Source: Ferruginibacter sp.
GTDB taxonomy: Bacteria > Bacteroidota > Bacteroidia > Chitinophagales > Chitinophagaceae
Length of the DNA: 14,241 nucleotides
Reading direction: 5' to 3'
Assembly (NCBI GenBank): GCA_025352435.1
Contig: JANXTN010000273.1
Coordinates: 1 to 14,241, forward strand
Shown: one piece after another, positions 1 through 6,686 of the stretch
Numbering within the stretch: the first letter of the stretch is position 1
Layout of the letters: each line of letters opens with the position of its first letter
Translations under genes and position numbers: made by a program
Notes under the pieces: generated by a model
What the model saw: only the letters and a program-made list of their open reading frames with translations
Told to the model about the DNA's origin: nothing
The model's database searches: none

Positions 1-75
1 GAACAGAAATACATCAAAAATTTTAAGTGGGAGGATAAACGAAGACCAAAGAACAAATTGGAATTGTTTGAATAA
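1..75 (+). CDS. 3' end of an unidentified protein-coding gene (partial)
   Basis: An open frame runs in from the left edge and ends at TAA 73-75. It encodes 24 residues, EQKYIKNFKWEDKRRPKN followed by KLELFE. The tail is basic, with no motif I recognise, so no function is assigned. It is followed 25 bases later by a stem-loop terminator, which supports its being the real end of a transcribed gene. It is too short to exclude a chance open frame completely. Confidence 0.5.
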   Translation, partial: EQKYIKNFKWEDKRRPKNKLELFE

Positions 76-100
76 TACGTTTATGCTAAGGACTAAATTA

Positions 101-131
101 AAAACCCTCTCAAGAAATTGAGAGGTTTTTT
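101..131. terminator. Bidirectional intrinsic terminator between the partial gene and tRNA-His
   Basis: A perfect 8-bp stem, CCTCTCAA (106-113) and TTGAGAGG (118-125), closes a GAAA tetraloop. It is followed by six T on the plus strand (126-131) and preceded by an A-rich run, which gives a T-rich tail on the minus strand. It can therefore end both the rightward gene stopping at 75 and the leftward tRNA whose 3' end is at 135. Confidence 0.88.
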
Positions 132-134
132 GTG

Positions 135-209
135 GGTAATCGAGGGGGCTCGAACCCCCGACCCTCAGAATCACAATCTGATGCTCTAACCAACTGAGCT
201 ACGACTACC
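135..209 (-). tRNA. tRNA-His, anticodon GTG
   Basis: Read on the minus strand, the sequence folds as a full cloverleaf. The anticodon arm is TCAGA-TTGTGAT-TCTGA, with GTG at positions 34-36. The T arm is GGGGG-TTCGAGC-CCCCT, ending in a G-U pair. The D arm begins GCTC. The seven-pair acceptor stem (one G-U) is extended by an eighth pair between an extra 5' G (G-1) and discriminator C73. That G-1:C73 pair is the identity element of histidine tRNA, so the assignment does not rest on the anticodon alone. The 3' CCA is not encoded (the genome reads CAC there) and must be added by the CCA-adding enzyme. The gene ends four bases before a terminator and has its own promoter at 225-255. Confidence 0.97.
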
Positions 210-224
210 GTTTGATTTGGGCAG

Positions 225-255
225 CAAAAATAAAGAAAAATTGCTGCGAAGCAAA
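225..255 (-). promoter_or_regulatory. Bacteroidota-type promoter for tRNA-His
   Basis: On the minus strand, TTTG (252-255) is followed after 19 bases by TATTTTTG (225-232). This matches the TTTG / TAnnTTTG promoter read by the primary sigma factor of Bacteroidota. Transcription should begin near 218, giving a leader of only about nine bases before the tRNA. An inverted repeat, GCAGCAA (221-227) with TTGCTGC (241-247), straddles the -7 element. Confidence 0.78.
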
Positions 256-345
256 ATGAATTTTGAAAAATGCAGCGTCAAATAATAGTTTAAATGCTGT
301 TCTCATACCCGGCAATAAAAGTTGAGCAAAGAAGAAAAGATGAAG

Positions 346-489
346 GCCTGCGATGCAATGTCAATTAGTTAAGGATTGTCTGGACTAAGTTAGTCGAAGT
401 GGACGCGAGCATCATACGATTAAAACCCAGTTTGGACAGGCTCAAACTAACAGCTCATTTTCTTAACTAAATGACATTGGCCTGCGCTG
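346..489. repeat. MITE-like element: 18-bp terminal inverted repeats flanked by 10-bp direct repeats
   Basis: The left end CAATGTCAATTAGTTAAG (356-373) and the right end CTTAACTAAATGACATTG (462-479) are inverted copies matching at 17 of 18 positions. Directly outside them are GCCTGCGATG (346-355) and GCCTGCGCTG (480-489), matching at 9 of 10 positions and abutting the ends with no gap. That is the arrangement of a target-site duplication around a 124-bp transposed element. The interior has no open frame. It contains a second, degenerate inverted pair around 378-400 and 431-452, and a short hairpin AGTTTG/CAAACT (429-434, 442-447). No transposase is nearby, so any movement would depend on one elsewhere. 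Confidence 0.62.
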
Positions 490-512
490 CTTAGCCAAGG
501 ATCTTTTTGTGG

Positions 513-551
513 GCTGCCTTTGTGCCCGCAAAAAAGCGGGAGGCGGGCAGC
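513..551. repeat. GC-rich two-part hairpin upstream of the YfhO gene
   Basis: An outer stem GCTGCC (513-518) / GGCAGC (546-551) encloses an inner stem CCCGC (525-529) / GCGGG (536-540) with an A6 loop. Neither strand has a T-run after the stem, so it is not a normal terminator. It stands out as GC-rich in an AT-rich spacer about 150 bases before the YfhO start. Its function is unknown. Confidence 0.5.
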
Positions 552-702
552 GAACAAAAGCTGATACTTTGCCATAGGTTAAAGCCCCGAAAAATCTCTG
601 TAAAAAATGTAAACCTGTTAAGAGCATTGTTCACTAACTCATTAGTTACATAGTTACATTTCTTGCATTTTGTGCTTAATTTGCGAAACATAAAAAAGCT
701 AC

Positions 703-3348
703 ATGGCAAACTTTGATTTTAAGAAACTGATTCCTCATGCGGTGGCGGTTGGTATTTTTTTATTAGTTACGATTATTTTTTGCAAACCGGCCCTTGAAAG
801 TGGCGTTGTACTTAAACAAGCCGATATAAGCAGCTGGCAGGCGATGAGCCACCAATCGATGGAATACAAGGCTGCCAAAGGGCATTATCCGTTATGGGTT
901 TCGACGATGTTTAGCGGTATGCCTGCTTTCCAGATTGCCATTGAAGGCGCATGGTCGCCGCTTTTTGTCATTGACAAAGCTTTTCAATTGTGGTTGCCAA
1001 AACCAATGAACTTTTTCTTTTTGGCATGCATCAGTTTTTATTTTTTGTGCATGTGCTTGCGGGTAAGATCATACGCAGCAATCATCGGTGCGATTGCATT
1101 TGCATTTTGCACTTACTCTCCAATTATTATTACGGCAGGGCATGATACAAAAATGCTCACGCTTGCTTATTCTCCGGCATTGATTGGCGCAGCAATTCTT
1201 TTATTTAATAAAAAATATTTTGCAGGGTTTGCGCTTACGGCATTGTTCACTGCGTTAGAGGTGGGTTCCGGTCACCAACAGGTGAGTTATTATGTGTTCC
1301 TTATTATGGCGGTGATGACTGTTTTTTTTATAGCACATGCTATTAAATTAAAAGATACAAAAGACCTTGTAAAAAGCTTGGGATTACTGGTAGCAGCGGG
1401 TTTGCTGGGTTTAGCCGTAAACGCTATTACGCTTTTGCCTACATATGATTATGCCAAATACAGCAAGCGTGGCGGGCAATTGAAAATGGATGAAACGAAC
1501 AAAGCCAATGATAAGGTTGTGGATGGAAAAACGACGGGACTGAGCAAAGAATATGCTTTTCAATGGAGTTATGGCAGGGCTGAAACGATGAGCTTGATAT
1601 TTCCTGGCGTGAAGGGATACGGATCATACTATGCGCAAAGAGATGGAGAAAACTATTTATTTCCGCAGCTTAAAGATGATGCGAATGTGGTGAATTACAT
1701 GACCGGGTTATTTCCTCAAGCACCTGCAGATCAAATTGCGCAGCAAATGAGTCAATCACTTTATTGGGGTGATCAACCATTTACAAATGGTCCGGTTTAC
1801 ATCGGTGCCATAATCTGTTTCTTGTTTTTGTTTGGAATGTTTTACTTAGATGGCAAACACAAATGGTGGATTTTTACTGCTAGTTTGTTGGGCATTTTGT
1901 TAGCCCTAGGCAGCAACTTTGATGGATTTAATACATTCATGTTTAACAACCTGCCTTTGTATAATAAGTTTCGTGTTCCTACGATTGCATTAGTGATACC
2001 GCAGATATTGTTTCCAATAATTGCTGTGCTTACGCTTGACAAACTGACAAATAATTTTAATGCAGAAGAGAGCTGGCAAAAATTTAAACTAGGCATAATT
2101 GCAACCGGCGTGATGTTTTTAATTGGTTTTGCATTTTATGCAACATCTGATTTTGGAAATGAAAACAGAGAAAGAACAACTGCCTTCAATAAACTTTTGC
2201 AGAGTAAAGATGCAGATTTTCAAAATAAATATGCTTTGCTGAATGAACAGTACAAAGGACAAAGAGACAACCAGGTGTATGAGAACTGGATATTTCAGTT
2301 ACAGCAAAACCCCGAAGCTGAAAAAACTGCAAGAGGCATTCTAACTGAATTGAAAAAAGACCGTGGGGCAATGATGTTGAAAGACCTTATTCGCTCTCTA
2401 ATATTTGTATTGATAGCCGCCGGCTTGATAGGGCTTTATATAAAAAAGAAATTTTCATACACTATTATGCTTGCGGGTGTAACATTAGCAGCAACGATAG
2501 ATTTACTTGGTGTGGGTACACATTATTTAAATGCAAAAAGCTTTGATAACAAAGAAAATTATGATGCGGTAGAGTTCCCCATGAGTAATGCAGATAGAAC
2601 AATACTTGCGGACAAAGACCCCAATTATCGGGTGTTTAATGCAAGCGTTGGTAGTCCGTTTGAAGAAGCAAAAACATCTTACTACCACAAATCAATTGGT
2701 GGTTACCATGCAGCAAAATTGGGAATATATGACGACCTGAGCACCTACCAGATGAGCGGAAGACCCAACCCTGCCGTGTTAAACATGTTGAATGCAAAAT
2801 GGATCATTACTGGCGAAGGAGATAAAATGCAGGCTATACAAAACCCTGAAGCGTTGGGCAATGCATGGTTTATAAAGGGAGTAACTTTTGTGAAAGGACC
2901 TGTAGCGGAAATGAAAGGCCTTACTAATTTGAATACAAGAGACAGCGCCGTTGTTGATGAATCATTCAAGCCATCGGTGACAGCATTTTCTCCTGCTGAG
3001 AGTGCCTCAACCATAAGAATGACGGCTTACGACAATGATGCTATAAGTTATGAAAGTAACTCCGGCAGCAGCAACGTGGCGGTATTCAGCGAAATTTATT
3101 ACAAAGACTGGAAAGCTTATTTAGATGGAAAAGAAGTTCCATTTTTTAAAGCCAATTATGTATTGCGTGCTATGGTAATTCCTGCCGGGAAACATGTTGT
3201 GGAATTTAAATTTGAACCTTCAATATTCTTCATGAGCAGGACAATAAGTGCTGTTGCAGGCTGGTTACTTTTTGTGATATTACTAGCAGCACTTTTTTTT
3301 GAATGGAAAAGTAAGAATAGAAATGATAAAGAAATAAAAACTGTATAA
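703..3348 (+). CDS. YfhO-family polytopic membrane protein
   Basis: An 881-residue integral membrane protein of the YfhO family, which has a GT-C-like architecture. In Firmicutes, YfhO-type proteins are implicated in glycosylating cell-wall polymers from lipid-linked sugars; the role in Bacteroidota is not established. A first membrane helix lies at about residues 12-30. It is followed by a loop with KQADISSWQ (D41 sits where GT-C enzymes often carry a catalytic acid), many further helices (about 103-120, 123-145, 155-168, 173-186, 196-213, 226-247 and more), and a large soluble C-terminal part. That part ends in the family-typical YYKDWKAYLDGK segment and a last helix near 840-870. The length is normal for the family. 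The start ATG has an A-rich upstream stretch and no clear Shine-Dalgarno site. It is read in the same frame as the next gene, which begins within one codon of its stop, so the two are co-transcribed. Its base composition is richer in GC than the AT-rich genes downstream. Confidence 0.9.
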   Translation: MANFDFKKLIPHAVAVGIFLLVTIIFCKPALESGVVLKQADISSWQAMSHQSMEYKAAKGHYPLWVSTMFSGMPAFQIAIEGAWSPLFVIDKAFQLWLPKPMNFFFLACISFYFLCMCLRVRSYAAIIGAIAFAFCTYSPIIITAGHDTKMLTLAYSPALIGAAILLFNKKYFAGFALTALFTALEVGSGHQQVSYYVFLIMAVMTVFFIAHAIKLKDTKDLVKSLGLLVAAGLLGLAVNAITLLPTYDYAKYSKRGGQLKMDETNKANDKVVDGKTTGLSKEYAFQWSYGRAETMSLIFPGVKGYGSYYAQRDGENYLFPQLKDDANVVNYMTGLFPQAPADQIAQQMSQSLYWGDQPFTNGPVYIGAIICFLFLFGMFYLDGKHKWWIFTASLLGILLALGSNFDGFNTFMFNNLPLYNKFRVPTIALVIPQILFPIIAVLTLDKLTNNFNAEESWQKFKLGIIATGVMFLIGFAFYATSDFGNENRERTTAFNKLLQSKDADFQNKYALLNEQYKGQRDNQVYENWIFQLQQNPEAEKTARGILTELKKDRGAMMLKDLIRSLIFVLIAAGLIGLYIKKKFSYTIMLAGVTLAATIDLLGVGTHYLNAKSFDNKENYDAVEFPMSNADRTILADKDPNYRVFNASVGSPFEEAKTSYYHKSIGGYHAAKLGIYDDLSTYQMSGRPNPAVLNMLNAKWIITGEGDKMQAIQNPEALGNAWFIKGVTFVKGPVAEMKGLTNLNTRDSAVVDESFKPSVTAFSPAESASTIRMTAYDNDAISYESNSGSSNVAVFSEIYYKDWKAYLDGKEVPFFKANYVLRAMVIPAGKHVVEFKFEPSIFFMSRTISAVAGWLLFVILLAALFFEWKSKNRNDKEIKTV

Positions 3349-3351
3349 CCC

Positions 3352-4497
3352 ATTCAACAAAGCCCAAAGATAGCGCTACTGGCTCCTTACAATGTTTACC
3401 CCGCCCGTACGGGTGGCAAAAAATTCATTGCAAGTTTCTATAAATATCTGTCAAAGATTTATTCGGTTAGTTTTATTTCCGTCACTGAAAATCAAATGCC
3501 CGAAGGCTTTTCTAATTCTTTTTATGGTATACTCGGATCATCAAAACTAAGGTATGGGAATCCCCTATTATTTTTTAAGGTAAGGCAGATCATCAAACAA
3601 AATAAAATAACAGATTTAATTATTGTACATCCCTATTATGGTTGGCTTGCATGGTTATTGAAGAAAAGTACGGGTGTAAGACTTTCTCTTTTATCTCACA
3701 ATATAGAAGCGGTTCGTTTTAAAAGCATGGGAAAATGGTGGTGGAAAATGCTTTGGTTTTATGAAAAAAATACGCACAAAATAATAGACCATAATTTTTT
3801 TGTAACGCAAGAGGATCTTGATTTCGCAGTAAACAATTATAATCTCGATACTTCAAAATGCGATGTTATAACATATGGAATTGAGCGGGAGCAGTCACCA
3901 ACACAGCTTGAAAAGAAAGTGGCAGCCGAAAAAATTAGACAAGCATATAATATTGAGGGCAGTTGTAAGATTTTGCTTTTTAATGGCACATTAGATTATA
4001 AACCCAATATTGAAGCTGTAGAATATATCATAAAAAACATAAATCCAATTCTGCTGAAAAATAAAGAATTTTTTTATAAAATTATTATTTGTGGTAAGGG
4101 ATTACCTAAAACTTTTAATGGCTTAGATGATTTTAAAAATCAGAATATTATTTTTACAGGTTTTGTGGAGGATATCAATTTGTTTTTTAAGGGAGCAGAT
4201 ATCTTTATAAATCCTGTAATTACCGGTGGCGGAATAAAAACCAAATTAGTGGAGGCACTAGGAAATAATTTGACAAGCGTAAGTTGTAGAAGCGGAGCTT
4301 TCGGAATTCCGCCGAATGTTGCGGAAGGTAAATTGACTGTTGTAGATAATTTTGATTGGGAAGCTTTTGCTGATGCAATATTTTCAGCAACAATGGAGAC
4401 AAATATCTCTACGTCTTTTTTTAATCATTTTTATTGGGGTAATATTGCATCCAAAGCAGCAAACATCATTGCCGGAAATTCAAAATCACAACAATGA
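3352..4497 (+). CDS. Family 4 glycosyltransferase with apparent AUU start
   Basis: Transfers a sugar from a nucleotide donor (specificity unknown) during surface-glycan synthesis, on the cytoplasmic face of the membrane. The first ATG in frame (3496) would give 333 residues lacking the N-terminal Rossmann strand. The open frame upstream, from just after the YfhO stop, reads QQSPKIALLAPYNVYPARTGG, a classic GT-B opening strand and glycine-rich loop, so those codons are surely coding. No ATG, GTG or TTG exists there. The only plausible initiator is ATT at 3352-3354, giving 381 residues, normal for the family. In that numbering the protein shows SHNIEAVRF near 115-123, FNGTLDYKPN at 210-219, and the donor-site motif GGGIKTKLVEAL at 292-303 with E301. 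It shares ATGA with the next gene (4-base overlap), so it sits in an operon with the YfhO and reductase genes. The family is certain; the start is an inference. Confidence 0.88.
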   Translation: MQQSPKIALLAPYNVYPARTGGKKFIASFYKYLSKIYSVSFISVTENQMPEGFSNSFYGILGSSKLRYGNPLLFFKVRQIIKQNKITDLIIVHPYYGWLAWLLKKSTGVRLSLLSHNIEAVRFKSMGKWWWKMLWFYEKNTHKIIDHNFFVTQEDLDFAVNNYNLDTSKCDVITYGIEREQSPTQLEKKVAAEKIRQAYNIEGSCKILLFNGTLDYKPNIEAVEYIIKNINPILLKNKEFFYKIIICGKGLPKTFNGLDDFKNQNIIFTGFVEDINLFFKGADIFINPVITGGGIKTKLVEALGNNLTSVSCRSGAFGIPPNVAEGKLTVVDNFDWEAFADAIFSATMETNISTSFFNHFYWGNIASKAANIIAGNSKSQQ

Positions 4498-5453
4498 AAA
4501 TTTTAATTACAGGCATAGCGGGTTTTGCTGCAAAACATTTTCTTCATTACCTTAACGAAAAGGAGCCCGATAGCGAAGTAATGGGCATTTACAATGAAAC
4601 CGCTCCCTCATTTAATGAAGAAAAATTAGACGGATTACACACTTTATTTTGTAAAGTAAATTTATTAGAAAGTGATAAAGTAGCAGCAGTAATAGCAAAA
4701 TTTAATCCCGCTTTCATCTTGCATTTGGCAGGCAGAAGCAGTGTTGCAAATAGTTGGAAGGCGCCCGCAGATTCGGTCATGGACAATACCAGTTTCTTTT
4801 TAAACATTGTAGAAACAGTGAGAACTCTAAAACTGAAATGCAGAATATTATCAGTTGGATCTACCGAAGAATATGGCAACGCAAATGCAGGTTTACCGTT
4901 GAAAGAAACTGATTGTCCCGACCCGGCGAGTCCATATGGTGTAGCCAGAGTTTTACAGCAAAAACTCGTGAAAATATATTCAGAAAGTTATGGTGTCGAT
5001 ATAGTTCATACCAGATCTTTCAATCATATAGGGCCCCATCAAAAACCTGATTATGTAATTTCCTCTTTTGCAAAACAGATAGTGCAACAGGCAAAAAAGG
5101 GAGTTTCAAAAATAGAGCTGGTTACCGGAGATGTAAATGTTATAAGAGATTTTAGCGACGTAAGAGATGTTGTGAGAGCCTATTATTTGTTGTTATACAA
5201 AGGTGTAAGTGGCGAAACCTATAATGTATGTTCCGGCAAAGGATATTTAATAAAAGATATGATTGATTTGTTTTCAACCATTATTGGTGAACACGTTTTA
5301 CATACTACTGATGAAAAAAACTTTAGACCCTCAGAGCATAAAGTAATTATTGGCTCTTACAAAAAATTGTTAGAAGCTACAGGATGGAAGCCGGAATATG
5401 ATATCCAACAAAGTTTGAGAGATATTATAAAATATTGGGAAGGAGAATTATAA
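4494..5453 (+). CDS. rmd: Probable GDP-4-dehydro-6-deoxy-D-mannose reductase (extended SDR, Rmd-like)
   Basis: A 319-residue extended short-chain dehydrogenase/reductase. The best match by eye is Rmd, which reduces GDP-4-keto-6-deoxy-D-mannose to GDP-D-rhamnose with NAD(P)H. Visible features are the cofactor loop TGIAGFAAKH (6-15, with A where a third glycine is usual), LHLAGRSSV (76-84), VGSTEEYG (121-128), the active-site Y148, SFNHIGPHQKP, RDFSDVRDVVRAYYLL, TYNVCSGKGY and a late GWKPEYD. Oddly, the Tyr-x3-Lys motif reads Y148-GVA-R152 (codon AGA), so the usual catalytic lysine is arginine. gmd, which makes the substrate, lies 1.2 kb downstream in the same locus and supports the call. Other 4-keto-6-deoxy sugar reductases or epimerases of the family remain possible. 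The start is the ATG overlapping the upstream stop. The stop overlaps the convergent GT4 gene by six bases. Confidence 0.78.
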   Translation: MKILITGIAGFAAKHFLHYLNEKEPDSEVMGIYNETAPSFNEEKLDGLHTLFCKVNLLESDKVAAVIAKFNPAFILHLAGRSSVANSWKAPADSVMDNTSFFLNIVETVRTLKLKCRILSVGSTEEYGNANAGLPLKETDCPDPASPYGVARVLQQKLVKIYSESYGVDIVHTRSFNHIGPHQKPDYVISSFAKQIVQQAKKGVSKIELVTGDVNVIRDFSDVRDVVRAYYLLLYKGVSGETYNVCSGKGYLIKDMIDLFSTIIGEHVLHTTDEKNFRPSEHKVIIGSYKKLLEATGWKPEYDIQQSLRDIIKYWEGEL

Positions 5454-6575
5454 TTTTACACACCGTTCAATCGATTGATAAAGCAGCGCTGCTGTTCGTT
5501 TCCAAGAAAAAAGATTTTTTTGAATTCTACCTTTTTCGATCAATTCGTTTTTTAATGCTGGGTCATTCCACAGCAAAATCATTTTTCCCGCTATATCCTC
5601 CACGTTAAAAGGATCCACCATCAATGCACCATCACCTGCCACTTCAGGCATTGAAGTAGTGTTACTACAAATTACCGGAACCTCACTTTGAAAAGCCTCG
5701 ACTATAGGCAAACCAAATCCTTCAAAAGTAGGAACAAAGGTTACGGCAAATGCACTGCCTAAAAGATGTATAAGCTGCTCATCGCTCACTCTTCCGGTAA
5801 AAACTACATCATTTTTAGCAGACATTTTTGAAATTACCGCCTGCACACTTTCATCGCCCCAAAAAATATTTCCTGCCAAGATAAGTTTTAAGGTAGCATT
5901 TGTTTTCGTTTTAAAAATTTCAAATGCCTGCAACAAACGCACGATATTTTTTCGTGGATGCATAGATCCAATGAAAAAAAAGTACTCTTCATTTTGTGTG
6001 AAAGTATTTCTTGTTTGTTTTTTTAATTCATCGTTTAGTGGGTAAAAATTTTGTTTTACACCACAAGAAACATTGTCAATTAAATTTGCAGAAATTTTAT
6101 AAGTTTCACTTATATCTTGCTTACTGTATTCAGAGATAGTAGCAATCCTTATAGCCTTCCGGGCAAATTTCGGATAATAGGTTCTGAAATATATTCTATT
6201 TCTAAAGGGCAAATTTTGAGGCTGGTGTTCAAAATTTAAATCATAGATTAGAGGCAATTGTTTGCATTTTGTTGATAGACAAAGAAACCCCTCCATCGAT
6301 AAAAAAAGATCCGGCTTATATTTTTTAAGAAACAAGGCAACCACGACTTCCATGAAAAACAGATACAAAATCGGATGTCTGTAAGGTGGAAATATGTGAT
6401 ATTTTTTTGCATTGGGAAAATCAAAATAATCTTCTGTAAAATTCTTATCGCATAAAATTTGGAATTCTATTTCCGGATGGGATGATATTAACGGACGTAG
6501 CGTTTCGATAGTAAAATTTCCAATACCATCAATTTTTTTATTTCTTAAAATCCAACAGTTTACGGCTATTTTCAT
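5448..6575 (-). CDS. Family 4 glycosyltransferase (mannosyltransferase-like)
   Basis: A 375-residue GT-B enzyme of CAZy family 4, likely acting on a lipid-linked glycan intermediate at the inner membrane. The N-terminal half carries an acceptor-side glycine loop, IDGIGNFTIE (15-24), and YDLNFEHQPQ (111-120). The C-terminal half has FIGSMHPRKN (201-210) and the hallmark EGFGLPIVEA (285-294), whose two glutamates bind the donor sugar, then SMPEVAGDGALMVDP. The length is normal and both domains are complete. The style resembles mannosyl- or rhamnosyl-transferases using GDP sugars, which would suit gmd and rmd next door, but specificity cannot be read from sequence. It is divergent from gmd across 111 bases and convergent with the reductase gene, with interlocking stops. 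A TATTTTTG box at 6660-6667 may drive it. Confidence 0.93.
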   Translation of the reverse strand: MKIAVNCWILRNKKIDGIGNFTIETLRPLISSHPEIEFQILCDKNFTEDYFDFPNAKKYHIFPPYRHPILYLFFMEVVVALFLKKYKPDLFLSMEGFLCLSTKCKQLPLIYDLNFEHQPQNLPFRNRIYFRTYYPKFARKAIRIATISEYSKQDISETYKISANLIDNVSCGVKQNFYPLNDELKKQTRNTFTQNEEYFFFIGSMHPRKNIVRLLQAFEIFKTKTNATLKLILAGNIFWGDESVQAVISKMSAKNDVVFTGRVSDEQLIHLLGSAFAVTFVPTFEGFGLPIVEAFQSEVPVICSNTTSMPEVAGDGALMVDPFNVEDIAGKMILLWNDPALKNELIEKGRIQKNLFSWKRTAALLYQSIERCVKL

Positions 6576-6651
6576 GCGTTTTATTAAACAGCTTTGGCTG
6601 AATGAAATGAAGTTACAAGAGCAAGATTTTTTTCTTTATTTGCATTTGCAA

Positions 6652-6659
6652 TACATTTG
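6652..6659 (+). promoter_or_regulatory. -7 box (TACATTTG) of the probable gmd promoter
   Basis: An exact match to the Bacteroidota -7 element TAnnTTTG, ending 27 bases before the gmd ATG, which would leave a leader of about 20 bases. No TTG lies at the usual 17-23 base spacing upstream, so the -33 part is weak or absent. Three copies of ATTTGCA (starting at 6638, 6644 and 6655) overlap the site. Confidence 0.5.
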
Positions 6660-6667
6660 CAAAAATA
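6660..6667 (-). promoter_or_regulatory. -7 box (TATTTTTG) of a probable promoter for the divergent GT4 gene
   Basis: An exact TAnnTTTG on the minus strand, directly adjoining the gmd -7 box. The two form the palindrome TAnnTTTG-CAAAnnTA. It would give a leader of about 78 bases for the glycosyltransferase. No -33 TTG is visible at the expected distance, so the call is tentative. Confidence 0.38.
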
Positions 6668-6686
6668 ATTAAATAAAATTATTAAA

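Larger units (their letters stand above)
210..702. other. Gene-free region between tRNA-His and the YfhO gene
   Basis: These 493 bases hold the tRNA-His promoter (225-255), a MITE-like inverted-repeat element (346-489) and a GC-rich hairpin (513-551). A 72-codon minus-strand open frame (491-709) resembles nothing and runs through the hairpin, so I do not call it. I see no convincing promoter for the YfhO gene. The nearest candidate is TTAATTTG at 676-683, one mismatch from TAnnTTTG, with no TTG at the right distance upstream. Confidence 0.7.

Noticed and set aside
676..683. TTAATTTG as the YfhO promoter
   Set aside because: One mismatch to TAnnTTTG and no TTG at 17-23 bases upstream.
491..709. 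72-codon minus-strand open frame upstream of the YfhO gene
   Set aside because: It resembles no family, crosses a GC-rich hairpin and overlaps the YfhO start codon. No promoter supports it.
3346..3354. YfhO-GT4 fusion made by stop-codon readthrough
   Set aside because: Both genes share a frame across one TAA, but each is a complete family-length protein and no readthrough signal is recognisable. A separate start is simpler.
3401..3416. GC palindrome CCCGTACGGG near the GT4 start as a regulatory hairpin
   Set aside because: It encodes the conserved P-A-R-T-G-G loop. Codon constraint explains the sequence and the central loop would be very tight.
3496..3498. ATG as the start of the first GT4 gene
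   Set aside because: It would remove the first Rossmann strand and glycine loop, which are clearly encoded just upstream in the same frame.
4352..4555. 67-codon plus-strand open frame across the GT4-reductase junction
   Set aside because: An out-of-frame shadow of two well-supported genes, with no recognisable protein.
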